This document shows positions 9,332-18,066 of a DNA stretch of 64,000 nt, one piece after another (position 1 is the first letter of the stretch; the number at the start of each line of letters is the position of its first letter). The DNA lies in assembly GCF_004217115.1 (NCBI RefSeq), contig NZ_SHKN01000001.1, positions 1,181,781 through 1,245,780 on the forward strand, given 5' to 3'. The DNA comes from Ancylomarina subtilis (lineage in GTDB: Bacteria; Bacteroidota; Bacteroidia; Bacteroidales; Marinifilaceae). Below the pieces are notes generated by a model, which was given only the letters and a program-made list of their open reading frames with translations, did not search any database and had not been told where the DNA came from. The translations under genes were made by a program, and so were the position numbers.

Positions 9332-9698
9332 TCTTTTAAATCAATCAGAAATGAATGAAATTAAATGGTCATAATTTAGAATCAATAACAAATTAAATAA
9401 ATATAAAATAGAAACAAACCGCTCAGGCCTGAATCTCATAAAGCATTGACAATCTGACAAAAGATTCGTAAATTGAGGATTAGACTCAAAAAAGCCTGCC
9501 TCTTTATGCGATCAATATTAGGACATAATGCCTAATAAAATCGCCAGACCTCTCAATTATAAATCATAAACAAAACTCACAAGCTAATCATCAGAACCTA
9601 AAAACCATGTCTTGATAATCAACTGCGGTTTTTATCCCTCTAATGTCTCCCACTCAGTGGCGGACATCTTTTCATTATCATTTTTAAATTCAACTTTT
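9332..9698. other. Divergent intergenic region
   Basis: Separates the exporter (minus) from the NTF2-like gene (plus) and must hold both promoters. I see no clean TTTG/TAnnTTTG pair and no structured element. A TTG-initiated extension of the plus-strand gene back to 9612 is open but is not favoured. Confidence 0.5.
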
Positions 9699-10613
9699 AT
9701 GAAAGCTTTTAGTATTTTATTGTTGTGTGTGTTTCTAAGCACCACTTCTTTTTCGCAGAAAAAAAGTGGAACCGTGTATTCCGACCATGAGGCCATAACC
9801 AAAACCAGAGAACTCTGGAAAGCATTTGAAGCCGGAGATGCCGATGCTTTTTTAAGTTTTATGTCGGATACGGTTAAGGTATTTGTAAATGGTAAAATGG
9901 TTAATTCTTCGAAAGAACAAACTGTAAATTATATCAATTATTACCGGGATAATTATGACCATGTTATGATTCAGGATGACAAACCCGCCTATCCCGATGC
10001 AATCGATTATAAAGGATCGGGCCTTTGGGTACAGGATTGGGTCAAACTTACAGGCACACATCGTGAAACCGGAATTAATCTTGATTTACCTGTGCATCAT
10101 TTGTATAGTTTTAACAAGGATGGTAAAATTACTTCGCTTCATTATTATTTTAACAATGATGTGTTCGAAGAAATTCGAAACAGCCAAAGAACAATAGAGA
10201 ATGGGAAACTCTACATCAATCACCCTTATATTGTAACAGTTCGAAAGTTGATGAATGCTTTCAGGGAAAAGGATCTGGATAAATGGGCGAGTTTTTTCGA
10301 TCCTAAAGCGCGTTTTGGCAATTCAGCAATGAAATTTGGGAAAACACTTGATTTGGAAAACCAGATGGAAATGCTGAAAAAAAGCAGGTTTCTTCAACCC
10401 GAAACGAAATTCAAAATTACACAGATTGGCTACCCCGATTGCATGTATTATGCAAAAAATGATCAGTATGTGGTGTATTCCTGGTGGCTCTACACCGAGT
10501 GGGATAAAGATAAAAAAATTGAGGTCCCCTACTTGCTGGATTATACCTTTAATAAAGAAGGTAAAATCATCAGAGAGTTTGTTTGGTACAGCAGCAATCA
10601 ATTTAATGAATAA
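9699..10613 (+). CDS. Secreted protein with two NTF2/SnoaL-like domains
   Basis: 304 residues from the ATG at 9699. The preceding 29 codons back to a TTG are open, but they would bury the clear signal peptide MKAFSILLLCVFLSTTSFSQ, so the later start is chosen. The mature protein has two repeats of a cone-like NTF2 pattern: 'ELWKAFEAGDADAFLSFMSDTV' style helix-then-acid at about residues 32-55 and 'LMNAFREKDLDKWASFFDP' at about 185-203, each followed by strands rich in Trp and Tyr. Such domains bind small ligands or act as isomerases; no specific activity can be assigned. Ends at a bidirectional terminator. Confidence 0.82.
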   Translation: MKAFSILLLCVFLSTTSFSQKKSGTVYSDHEAITKTRELWKAFEAGDADAFLSFMSDTVKVFVNGKMVNSSKEQTVNYINYYRDNYDHVMIQDDKPAYPDAIDYKGSGLWVQDWVKLTGTHRETGINLDLPVHHLYSFNKDGKITSLHYYFNNDVFEEIRNSQRTIENGKLYINHPYIVTVRKLMNAFREKDLDKWASFFDPKARFGNSAMKFGKTLDLENQMEMLKKSRFLQPETKFKITQIGYPDCMYYAKNDQYVVYSWWLYTEWDKDKKIEVPYLLDYTFNKEGKIIREFVWYSSNQFNE

Positions 10614-10645
10614 GGTTTGATAGATTGTTACACCCCTGTTATAAT

Positions 10646-10674
10646 AAGCCCCGCAACAAACTGTTGCGGGGCTT
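10646..10674. terminator. Strong hairpin between convergent genes
   Basis: A 13-bp perfect stem, AAGCCCCGCAACA (10646-10658) with its complement (10662-10674), and a three-base loop. It lies between two genes that point at each other and can serve both, though a long U tract is missing. Confidence 0.8.
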
Positions 10675-10694
10675 ACTAAATGTGCTAAACCTAG

Positions 10695-11807
10695 CTATCG
10701 GGAGGCATTTAAGCGTTCTAATCGCTTTGCTCGTCTCGCTTTTCGTTTTTTCTTTCTTCTCTCCTTTGCAATTTGAGCTTTGCTTTTAAGTTTAAGCTTC
10801 TCCCGGGGGAAAGTGACAAAGGAATCTTCATCACTTGAATTCGCTTTTGAATCCACGAGTTTTATACTCATATCAGCTGCAGGAACCATCACCGATGAAT
10901 GATGTACTCGAACGGCCTTATTCGTATCCTGAGCATTTACGAACAATTTATTGCTTCTATTCTGAATATCAGACTCAGACCAGTCGCGACTTTCAACAGG
11001 TCCGGTCTCGTATTCAAGATCGATATCCGATATGGGATTATCCTTATAAAGGGGATTGATCTTTTGCTTACGACTCCCGCCAAAAGAAATTCGCACACCA
11101 AAATTCACATTAAACATCGATAACGAAAGATTTTCATTCTGAAGAGGGAGTTTGTTCGCTGCATCCAAATCAAGAATTCCATCGGCACTGATCGCTTCAG
11201 ATAAATCCCGGGTCTGATAATTCATATCACTATTTATGCTGGTAAGGTATTCCGAACTGAAATAAAGATTAAGCCCCTGAGCAATATTGGCGGTCATGTT
11301 AGCACCCAAACGGGTCATAAGCGCAGTGCTCTTGTAGGCCTCTAAACTGGTAATCATGATATCCGTTTCGGGATACATCATAAAAGACTGTGGGGAATTC
11401 ACAATTGACAAACCGGAACGTCCATAAAATTCCAAAGAAAATCGGCCCAAATTCAAATTGTATTGAGGACCAATATCAAAAGAAGTTGTACTTAACTCGT
11501 GACGACTGGGAGTTTGATCAAGCCCGATACGCTGTTTGTGATTGTATTGACTGTAGTTGGCACTTAAACCGATTGATAACTTTTTACCAAACCGCTTATG
11601 AATTAATATACCACTATTAAACCCATCTTTTAGAAAGATATTCAATTCCCCTTGAGGAAAACTCAATCCATTAAAAAAACCGATGGTGTAGGGTTCAGCC
11701 TTTCGCAAACTCATATTTGGCCTTATATCCCGAGTTAGATTATTGTCTTGCCCGAATACAACGCATACAATCGTGACCAGTACTAAGATGAAGAAGATCT
11801 TTTTCAT
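10695..11807 (-). CDS. Outer-membrane beta-barrel-type protein with a very basic C-terminal tail
   Basis: 370 residues. Signal peptide MKKIFFILVLVTIVCVVFG, then alternating strands of the OmpA/PorT-like barrel type: YTIGFFNGLSFPQGELN, LSIGLSANYSQYNHKQ, FDIGPQYNLNLGRFSLEFYG, and a closing FNVNFGVRISFGG at about residues 228-240. After the barrel comes a non-barrel region of about 130 residues that ends in a lysine/arginine-rich tail (roughly the last 30 residues, including KERRKKKRKARRAKR). Such a tail is unusual for an outer-membrane protein and could face the periplasm or be cleaved. No partner gene; function unknown. Confidence 0.75.
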   Translation of the reverse strand: MKKIFFILVLVTIVCVVFGQDNNLTRDIRPNMSLRKAEPYTIGFFNGLSFPQGELNIFLKDGFNSGILIHKRFGKKLSIGLSANYSQYNHKQRIGLDQTPSRHELSTTSFDIGPQYNLNLGRFSLEFYGRSGLSIVNSPQSFMMYPETDIMITSLEAYKSTALMTRLGANMTANIAQGLNLYFSSEYLTSINSDMNYQTRDLSEAISADGILDLDAANKLPLQNENLSLSMFNVNFGVRISFGGSRKQKINPLYKDNPISDIDLEYETGPVESRDWSESDIQNRSNKLFVNAQDTNKAVRVHHSSVMVPAADMSIKLVDSKANSSDEDSFVTFPREKLKLKSKAQIAKERRKKKRKARRAKRLERLNASR

Positions 11808-11992
11808 AGTTCAGGATTTAGAAGAAAAGGCCAAAGTCTTCATCATCAAGATGAAGGGGGTTCTCGGTATTCCTTAATATAGTAAAAATCTTCTTAATCA
11901 AGAAAAAAAACACCTGCTAAGAACTTAATAGATAAGACTCAAACAAGTTCATTCCAACAAAAAAAAACATGTGATCAGAAATCGTATTTTAC

Positions 11993-12026
11993 AAAAAAAC
12001 GCTTCATATTATTACTATGAAGCGTT
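11993..12026 (-). terminator. Intrinsic terminator
   Basis: An 11-bp stem AACGCTTCATA (11998-12008) with its complement (12016-12026), a 7-base loop, and a run of T's on the minus strand. It is placed 54 bases past the stop of the small secreted protein gene at 12080. Confidence 0.88.
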
Positions 12027-12079
12027 GAATTCATTCTATATAAGCAGGTACAGAAATCCCGAACAGACGTTCAACTTTC

Positions 12080-12475
12080 CTATTCACTATTTCGTCCACC
12101 ACTGTTTCGGGCAATATCATCTATAGCTCTAACTTCGGGTCCTTTTTTGAGTCTCATACTGAAATCCGTAGCGAGTCGGCCTTCGCTCTGCTTGCCGTCA
12201 TTGTTTCTGGTGATAAGCGCAAACGGACAGATACATTGGCTTTTGTCAAGACTTTTGCTGTAAGCTGTTGGCAATCGTCCCTCCCCATGTTTACCTCCGC
12301 TATTTCTCGCGATATCAAAAGAATCTGAACTTGAAATTTGCTTACCAGAAACCCTCTGATCATTCTGATCGGTAACAGGCTGTTTCGAGCTAAGCTCGTT
12401 GGGATGATTTTGCTTTTGGGCAAAACTCATCTGAAGACTCAAATACAAGACTAAAATTAAGGCGATGTATCTCAT
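12080..12475 (-). CDS. Small secreted protein made of short repeats
   Basis: 131 residues. A signal peptide (MRYIALILVLYLSLQMSFAQ) is followed by a hydrophilic region and three related units: DIARNSGGKHGEGRLPTAYS (about 54-73), LITRNNDGKQSEGRLATDFS (about 87-106) and a truncated DIARNSGGRNSE that ends the protein. A CIC motif lies between the first two. No known domain. An alternative frame is open across the same DNA, but only this frame has the signal peptide and periodic repeats. It has its own terminator, so it is an independent gene. It could be a precursor of short secreted peptides or an adhesive or processed surface protein; both are guesses. Confidence 0.7.
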   Translation of the reverse strand: MRYIALILVLYLSLQMSFAQKQNHPNELSSKQPVTDQNDQRVSGKQISSSDSFDIARNSGGKHGEGRLPTAYSKSLDKSQCICPFALITRNNDGKQSEGRLATDFSMRLKKGPEVRAIDDIARNSGGRNSE

Positions 12476-12821
12476 AACTATAAGATTTAGTTAACTATAA
12501 CGATGGTAAAATATTCGATTAAAGGGGTACTGATACTATCTTCCAAGATAATAAAAACACAGTACTAAAAAAAACAATAGAAACACGAATATCCTTATCA
12601 GTAAGCTACAAATATCGTCTTACTCACCAGATATCAGTTTTCAAGTCATTGAGGGCTATAAAAATTTGAAAATATCCCGAATAGTCGCATCTTAAAAACT
12701 AAGAAAAGAAACGCCTAAAATTTACCGACAAGCCTTCTTACAAATCCATATAATACTTCATTGTTTTTTATGGATTTAGAAAAAACTTTTCGATTTTTGC
12801 AGAAAATAAATCAAGCTTAAC
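12476..12821. other. Divergent intergenic region
   Basis: Between the small secreted protein (minus) and the DUF493 gene (plus). AT-rich. A TTTTCGATTTTTGC stretch about 20 bases before the plus-strand ATG resembles a -7 box only loosely. Nothing else seen. Confidence 0.45.
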
Positions 12822-13094
12822 ATGGATCAGGAAAAATATCAGAAATTACGCGAACAACTTATTGAGTCAACCCAATGGCCATCACTATATATGTTTAAAT
12901 TCATCATTCCCAATAAGGATGAGAAACTTGACGCTGTGAAAGCTATGTTTCCAAAAGGAACAAAGTTTGCTTTTAAAACATCTAAGGATATCCGTTTCAT
13001 TAGCATTACCGTTAAGATAAAAATGAAAAATGCCGATGAGGTCATCGATATCTATAGTCAAGCCAATAAAATAGAAGGTTTATTAGCTTTATAA
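12822..13094 (+). CDS. DUF493 (YbeD-like) small regulatory-fold protein
   Basis: 90 residues. It matches the DUF493/UPF0250 layout: a beta strand YMFKFIIPN, a helix with DAVKAMFP, a strand FAFKTSKDIRFISITVKIKM and a final helix with DEVIDIYSQA, giving the ferredoxin-like/ACT-like alpha-beta fold of E. coli YbeD. The central pattern of a strand repeating 'S-x-x-x-x-F-x-S-x-T' is kept. Cytoplasmic; a proposed allosteric regulatory domain with no defined ligand. Its stop is followed by a terminator shared with the convergent cobalamin operon. Confidence 0.85.
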   Translation: MDQEKYQKLREQLIESTQWPSLYMFKFIIPNKDEKLDAVKAMFPKGTKFAFKTSKDIRFISITVKIKMKNADEVIDIYSQANKIEGLLAL

Positions 13095-13111
13095 AAGTCA
13101 TAAATTCAAAG

Positions 13112-13149
13112 AGTCAAAAGGTCAGAAATACAGACGTTTTGACTTTTTA
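13112..13149. terminator. Bidirectional terminator between DUF493 and cbiO
   Basis: The stem AGTCAAAA (13112-13119) with TTTTGACT (13137-13144) is followed by T's on the plus strand. It overlaps the last codon of cbiO, so it can also cap the long cobalamin transcript from the other side. Confidence 0.65.
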
Positions 13150-13944
13150 TATTTTTAAAAATGCCTCCATAGTTTCAGGTGTTGAATCCAAACTCAATTT
13201 CCTTGTCAATTGCAAAACCAAAGGCATTTCCAATCCGGCCTGTTCGAGCAAGGCCTCATCCTTTAAAAGTTCGTGAGGATGACCTGTAGCCAGAATTTGC
13301 CCCTCTTTCATCACCACCAATTTATCAGCCCATTCGTACACAAAATTGATATCGTGAGTCGAAATGACAAGGGTCTTTTCTTGTTGATGCAATTGATCTA
13401 AAATCTGAATGGTATTTTTCTTTTGCTGTGCATCCAACCAGGCAAAAGGTTCATCCAAAAGCAAAACTTCAGGCTTGCAAGCCAAAACTCCTGCAATGGC
13501 AACCCGCTTTTTTTGCCCGTAACTCAACTGATGCGGAGGCTTGTTCTTTAACTCCTGCGTTTGTGTCATAGCCATCACCTCATTCATACAAGCGTCCAGC
13601 TCCTGACCTTTCATGCCTGCATTTATGGCACCAAATGATATATCCTTTTCAACAGTTGAAGCAAAGAGTTGCACTTCCGGATCCTGAAATACATAGCCCA
13701 CCTTAGTAAACAGTTTGTTTCTCCCCTTCCGTTTGCACTTTTGTACGTCACCATCGAAAATATAGCGTCCGGTTTGCGGAAAATGAATCCCACACAGACA
13801 TAAAAACAGAGACGATTTTCCCGAACCATTCTCTCCTACAACTGCAAGTCTTTGTCCTTTTTCCACAGTCAGACTAACCCGATTAAGAGCTAATGTTTGA
13901 TTGGGATATTCAAAACTGACATTTTCTAGTTCGATATAAGCCAT
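13147..13944 (-). CDS. cbiO: Cobalt ECF transporter ATP-binding protein CbiO
   Basis: ATPase of the cobalt-specific energy-coupling factor importer; it powers Co2+ uptake with CbiQ, CbiM and CbiN. 265 residues with the full ABC set: Walker A GENGSGKSS (about 37-45), Q-loop VFQDPE, signature LSYGQKKR, Walker B VLLLDEPF and switch histidine STHD. Last gene of the cobalamin operon, 67 bases after cbiQ, so cobalt import is made together with the enzymes that insert it. Confidence 0.93.
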   Translation of the reverse strand: MAYIELENVSFEYPNQTLALNRVSLTVEKGQRLAVVGENGSGKSSLFLCLCGIHFPQTGRYIFDGDVQKCKRKGRNKLFTKVGYVFQDPEVQLFASTVEKDISFGAINAGMKGQELDACMNEVMAMTQTQELKNKPPHQLSYGQKKRVAIAGVLACKPEVLLLDEPFAWLDAQQKKNTIQILDQLHQQEKTLVISTHDINFVYEWADKLVVMKEGQILATGHPHELLKDEALLEQAGLEMPLVLQLTRKLSLDSTPETMEAFLKI

Positions 13945-14011
13945 TTTGATTTACTGATGTGTTAGTGTGATGATTTGATAATTGGATAAAATCTATTTTT
14001 AAGTAAAAAAG

Positions 14012-14779
14012 TCACAATTTTAGTTGCCCCAGCACAATCAAGCCTATCATTAAAATCGCAGGAAAAATGAATCGTTTTGCCTGCAAAGAACCGTGTTTGT
14101 CGATAAAGCGCATTTCTCCTTTATACCCTCTGTTGAGCAAGGCCTGATGGGAAAAATCGGCATGTATGAGGGACTTTATTAGTACGGATGAAACCAACAT
14201 GCCCAATGCCCGAATAGATGAGCCAAAACTAAGATAAGCCATTCGCTTCTTTTGAGACAAATAACATTGTTTGGAAAAAGACAGTAAAATGGTGATAAAA
14301 CGAAAAGACAAGACAAAAAGTTCAATCAACAAATCAGGCAATCTCATTTTCCTCAGCAAATATTCGATCTCATCAATGGGACAAGTAAGTATCAGAAAAT
14401 AGAACGCAAACATAGCCCCCATCGCTTTTCCCATGATGTGAATTCCCTTCGCCAAACTTAAATCGGAAAAGCCTATGTAGTAGCTGCCAATCTCAATTGA
14501 ATAAATCGCCTCAAAGTTTTCACTGCTAATGATACAAACGATACTAAAAACTGCCACCAACATAAAACTCATGGGCAATGCAGCTATCTGTAACAGATCT
14601 TTTAATGATAAGCCCTGATAAAAGAAAAAAGCTGAAATACCTCCCAGAATCAAAAAGGGCACAACAGGGTTATGCGTCAACAAACTACCCAAAAGAAAAG
14701 CCACGAAGAAAGAGAACTTTTCGAAAGGATGCCAGGTGAGTTTGGCTTGTAGCAGATTGTATTTTTCGCTTATAAACAC
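14012..14779 (-). CDS. cbiQ: Cobalt ECF transporter membrane protein CbiQ
   Basis: T-component of the cobalt importer. 255 residues with about five to six membrane helices and the coupling-helix area containing FVLSFRFITILLSF and a LLNRGYKGEM segment typical of CbiQ ('alpha-x-x-x-R-G' motif, about residues 215-225). It connects CbiO to the substrate-binding CbiMN pair. It lies between cbiN and cbiO in the usual MNQO order. Confidence 0.92.
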   Translation of the reverse strand: MFISEKYNLLQAKLTWHPFEKFSFFVAFLLGSLLTHNPVVPFLILGGISAFFFYQGLSLKDLLQIAALPMSFMLVAVFSIVCIISSENFEAIYSIEIGSYYIGFSDLSLAKGIHIMGKAMGAMFAFYFLILTCPIDEIEYLLRKMRLPDLLIELFVLSFRFITILLSFSKQCYLSQKKRMAYLSFGSSIRALGMLVSSVLIKSLIHADFSHQALLNRGYKGEMRFIDKHGSLQAKRFIFPAILMIGLIVLGQLKL

Positions 14780-14857
14780 GCTAAGTAGTGAATTATGAGT
14801 TAAGATTTAAACGTTCAGATTTTAGATATCTCATTAGAATTCAAAAATCACAAAGCA

Positions 14858-15145
14858 TTATTGCAATGCTTTCTTCTTGCCTTTATAGTAGCCAATGACA
14901 TAGGCAACAACTCCTGTTCCTATAGCAGCCTGCAAAGAAAACAAAAGACTCTCAATTTCGCCACTTGGTGGTTCCCAGATATTCGAAAACCAGGGCTTGT
15001 AATCCGGTTGTGCTTGTGTGATGTAATCCTCCGCCAAACCATCGGCTCCCATAAAGTCAGCATGAGGTAAAAAATATAGGGTTAGCACCACAATTAAGAT
15101 TATAGCGCATATCAAAAGCAGGTTGCTCGTTTTATTCGTCATCAT
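14858..15145 (-). CDS. cbiN: Cobalt transport protein CbiN
   Basis: 95 residues with two membrane helices (about 8-26 and 71-87) around a periplasmic loop with the family pattern F-x-GADGLAEDYI and YKPWFSNIWEPPSGEIES. CbiN works with CbiM to load cobalt into the transporter. 31 bases downstream of cbiM. Length and motifs are normal. Confidence 0.93.
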   Translation of the reverse strand: MMTNKTSNLLLICAIILIVVLTLYFLPHADFMGADGLAEDYITQAQPDYKPWFSNIWEPPSGEIESLLFSLQAAIGTGVVAYVIGYYKGKKKALQ

Positions 15146-15176
15146 ATCTAATTTACATTATCATCTCTTCAACACA

Positions 15177-15899
15177 TTAACTTCTCTTCTTGTATTGACT
15201 TAAAAAGTCGAAACGCGTGGGCACATGATCGGACAATAAATTCAAAATCACGACGGTTAGCAAGCCTTCGATTATTGCAATTGGAATTTGTGTGAGTCCA
15301 AAAATGCTCACAAACTTATAGAAGGCTGTGGTCACACCATTTACCACATCGGGGTGTGCAAAAGCCAGCTGTGCCGATGTGCACACATAGGTTGCCATAT
15401 TCCCTACAAAAACGGCAAGGAAAACAGCCACCTTTTTATTCAAACCCATCTTATTACTGAGGAAGAAGATCAACCAGGTAAATACGGGTCCGATAAAGGC
15501 CATTGAAAAAGCATTGGCTCCCAAAGTGGTGATCCCACCATGGGCCAAAAGTAAAACCTGAAATAAAAGCACCAGAACACCAATAACCGACATCACCCAG
15601 GGACCAAAAAGTAAAGCCCCTAAACCCACGCCTGTTGGATGCGAACAGGAACCACTCACCGATGGTAATTTCAGAGCTGACAATACAAAGGCAAAAGCTG
15701 TGGCCAATGCTAAAAGCAATTTCAACTCCGGTTTCTCAACAAGTAGCTGCTTGATCTTTCTAAAACCCAGAATAAATATGGGCAAGTAAACCACCGACCA
15801 AAACAGTGACCAGAAAGCAGGTAAAAAGCCCTCCATTATGTGCATGCTAAATGCAGGTAAAGGCGATAATATCGCTAGTATTATTAATAATTTCTTCAT
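15177..15899 (-). CDS. cbiM: Cobalt ECF transporter S component CbiM
   Basis: Substrate-capture subunit for Co2+. 240 residues. The family places metal ligands at the very N-terminus of the mature protein, and here a cleavable signal (MKKLLIILAILSPLPAFS) exposes MHIMEGFLP, giving the expected M-H-I-x-E-G motif with the metal-binding histidine. Seven helices follow, and the loop SCSHPTGVGLGALLFGP is diagnostic. First of the transporter genes, 232 bases after cbiJ-cbiD; the gap holds a hairpin shared with two other gaps in this operon. Confidence 0.94.
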   Translation of the reverse strand: MKKLLIILAILSPLPAFSMHIMEGFLPAFWSLFWSVVYLPIFILGFRKIKQLLVEKPELKLLLALATAFAFVLSALKLPSVSGSCSHPTGVGLGALLFGPWVMSVIGVLVLLFQVLLLAHGGITTLGANAFSMAFIGPVFTWLIFFLSNKMGLNKKVAVFLAVFVGNMATYVCTSAQLAFAHPDVVNGVTTAFYKFVSIFGLTQIPIAIIEGLLTVVILNLLSDHVPTRFDFLSQYKKRS

Positions 15900-15961
15900 T
15901 TTTTTAGTTTAACTCAGCCTTGATCTCTTAGGCTAATCATATACTGTCTGATATATGTCGC

Positions 15962-15985
15962 TACCCTTCGACTCCGCTCAGGGTA
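15962..15985. repeat. Operon-gap hairpin, copy 1
   Basis: TACCCT pairs with AGGGTA around the 12-base loop TCGACTCCGCTC. The same loop, with different but still paired stems, is found at 18008-18029 and 19974-19995. Lies in the cbiJD-cbiM gap. Confidence 0.7.
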
Positions 15986-16131
15986 CCACATCTTTTTTCT
16001 AAACGTATACAGGTGCAAGCACTCTGTCAGTTTATATATTATATTTCAGCTTAACATTTAAGATGTACCTTGATATTCGAACTCCAATCAGGGGTCAATT
16101 AACACATCATCATATCGACGCATCAACTATC

Positions 16132-17958
16132 TTAAATTATTTCCCCTTTGATATTCATCAGGATCAATTCTATTTTGTAATCTGCAATTTCTTTTTCAAG
16201 CACTTCATAACACTTGCCTTTCAGATATTTGTAAAAAAGCTCCATTTCAGTAAAAGGGAAAATTCCTTCCAGATCCCGAGCCATATTCACCTCTCTAATC
16301 TGATCGATATATGACGCGTCGTAATTGGCTTCCTCAGCCATCCGAATCAGAAAATCCTTATTAAAAACAACCTTCTGACTGTGCGTATCCAAATGACCTT
16401 CGGCTAACTTTACGGCCTTGCCCATCATAATTCCCATTCTCACCTTTTCAATACCGCTCCCATTTATGGCATGTAGGGTATCACCAATAAAATTCCCGTA
16501 TTGAATGTAGCCATGCTGTGGCATTTCAGGGAATTTCTGCTTCAGATAACGCTCACTACGGCCGCCCGAATTAATAATCACCTCACGACTGCCATTTTCA
16601 ACGGCAAAACGCACATGCTTTTTAATTGTCTGAACGTAAGCTTCTGCAGAGAACGGTTTCAAAATCCCCGTAGTTCCAATAATTGAAATGCCTCCCTCAA
16701 TTCCCAAACGTGGATTAAAGGTTTTCTTTGCAAGTCTGGCTCCCATGGGTACAAAAATTGAAACATCAAGGCCTTTCGTTAATTGATATGTGTTCAATAT
16801 CTGATTTAGCTCATGTTCAATGATCTTACGAGGCGTTGGATTGACTGCTGGTTCACCCACAGGAATTTCCAAACCCGTCTTCGTCACTAGACCAACACCT
16901 TCTCCCTTAATAAATCGAATTTCTCCTGTCTCATTAAAGCTGATTCGACAACCAATCTCTGTTCCATCTGTCACATCCGGATCGTCACCCGAATTCTTAA
17001 TCACCGTACAAATTCCATATTCGGGGGTAAACTCTGTACAATGTATAGGCATCATGGCTTCCCTGTTATTAGGCAAATCAACGCGCTCCCATCCTATTTC
17101 TTTCTGATCAATTAAAGCTTTCAGTGCTGCTTTCGCCGATATCGCTGCACAAGTACCTGTGGTATAACCATGGGCCAGATCCAGTCGTTTTATACCAAAA
17201 ACAACATCCAAATAGGATTGAAACTCCGATCGGGTTTTGATTATTTTATCGTATTCCGGCAAATCTGGTCGCTGCACGATGAACAGTGGAATTTTATGCT
17301 TTATGGCCAGCTCCATCTTTTTATCAAGTAAACCCGAATAACCACTCTCTTTGGTTAGGATAGCCTGAATACCATGCGCTTTTATTAAGTCTTCTTCCTC
17401 TAACAGATTTTCAAAACGAGACGAAACGATCAATCGCTCCACTCTTACCTTTGCCTCATTTGCTATACGAATAGATTCCGGAAAGTTGAGAATACGAAAC
17501 CAGATGTCGCATTCAGGTAGTGCTTTCTTTATTTTTGGAAGATTTTTAACCCCAACCAAAGAAAGTACCCGTTCAATAGGTCTCTTCTGTATCTCTTCGA
17601 TACAAGCATCCATCGATGGCAAATAATGAATGTGTTCATCATCTAACCTTTCGACAAATTCACGTTCTATTCGAACGATGGCAATATCCAATTCACTCGC
17701 AACACGATGCAGGTTACAATGCAAGTCTGCTGCAAAAGGATGCGCGGCATCGACAATTAATTTAATCTCCTGCGATCGGCAGAATTCGATCATCTCCCCC
17801 TCATTCATACCAGCTGACAAACACACAGCCATCTCCGAAATAAGAGGGTGGCTATTGGTCTTGGTCGAATAATAAAATGGCTGCTTCAGGTCGCTCAACC
17901 AATTGGCAACTTTGCGTCCTTCTGTCGTTCCTCCAAATATTAAAATCTGCCTTTTCAT
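16132..17958 (-). CDS. cbiJD: Fused precorrin-6A reductase CbiJ and cobalt-precorrin-5B C1-methyltransferase CbiD
   Basis: 608 residues covering two pathway steps. Residues 1 to about 250 are CbiJ/CobK: N-terminal ILIFGGTTEGRKVANWL nucleotide-binding turn, VDAAHPFAADLH and a SLVGVKNLP strand. From about 258 the CbiD domain begins with DLAHGYTTGTCAAISAKAA, followed by VIKNSGDDPDVTDG and IIGTTGILKPFSAEAY; the latter two are CbiD hallmarks. CbiD methylates C1 of cobalt-precorrin-5B and CbiJ then reduces precorrin-6A. The two steps are consecutive, so the fusion can channel an unstable intermediate. CbiD marks the anaerobic, early-cobalt route. Confidence 0.93.
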   Translation of the reverse strand: MKRQILIFGGTTEGRKVANWLSDLKQPFYYSTKTNSHPLISEMAVCLSAGMNEGEMIEFCRSQEIKLIVDAAHPFAADLHCNLHRVASELDIAIVRIEREFVERLDDEHIHYLPSMDACIEEIQKRPIERVLSLVGVKNLPKIKKALPECDIWFRILNFPESIRIANEAKVRVERLIVSSRFENLLEEEDLIKAHGIQAILTKESGYSGLLDKKMELAIKHKIPLFIVQRPDLPEYDKIIKTRSEFQSYLDVVFGIKRLDLAHGYTTGTCAAISAKAALKALIDQKEIGWERVDLPNNREAMMPIHCTEFTPEYGICTVIKNSGDDPDVTDGTEIGCRISFNETGEIRFIKGEGVGLVTKTGLEIPVGEPAVNPTPRKIIEHELNQILNTYQLTKGLDVSIFVPMGARLAKKTFNPRLGIEGGISIIGTTGILKPFSAEAYVQTIKKHVRFAVENGSREVIINSGGRSERYLKQKFPEMPQHGYIQYGNFIGDTLHAINGSGIEKVRMGIMMGKAVKLAEGHLDTHSQKVVFNKDFLIRMAEEANYDASYIDQIREVNMARDLEGIFPFTEMELFYKYLKGKCYEVLEKEIADYKIELILMNIKGEII

Positions 17959-18007
17959 TCAATTATAGTTAGCAATCAATAATTATCAATTGATGATAGT
18001 TGTAAAT

Positions 18008-18029
18008 TGCCTTCGACTCCGCTCAGGCA
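18008..18029. repeat. Operon-gap hairpin, copy 2
   Basis: TGCCT pairs with AGGCA around TCGACTCCGCTC. Two stem positions differ from copy 1 on both sides, so pairing is kept. Lies in the cbiGF-cbiJD gap. Confidence 0.7.
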
Positions 18030-18066
18030 CCAAATCAACACATCACCAAATCCCCATATCATCGAA

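Noticed and set aside
9612-9698. TTG-initiated extension of the NTF2-like gene
   Set aside because: It would hide a clear signal peptide that starts at the ATG at 9699.
12154-12423. Overlapping frame inside the small secreted repeat gene
   Set aside because: No signal peptide and no periodicity; the 12080-12475 frame has both.
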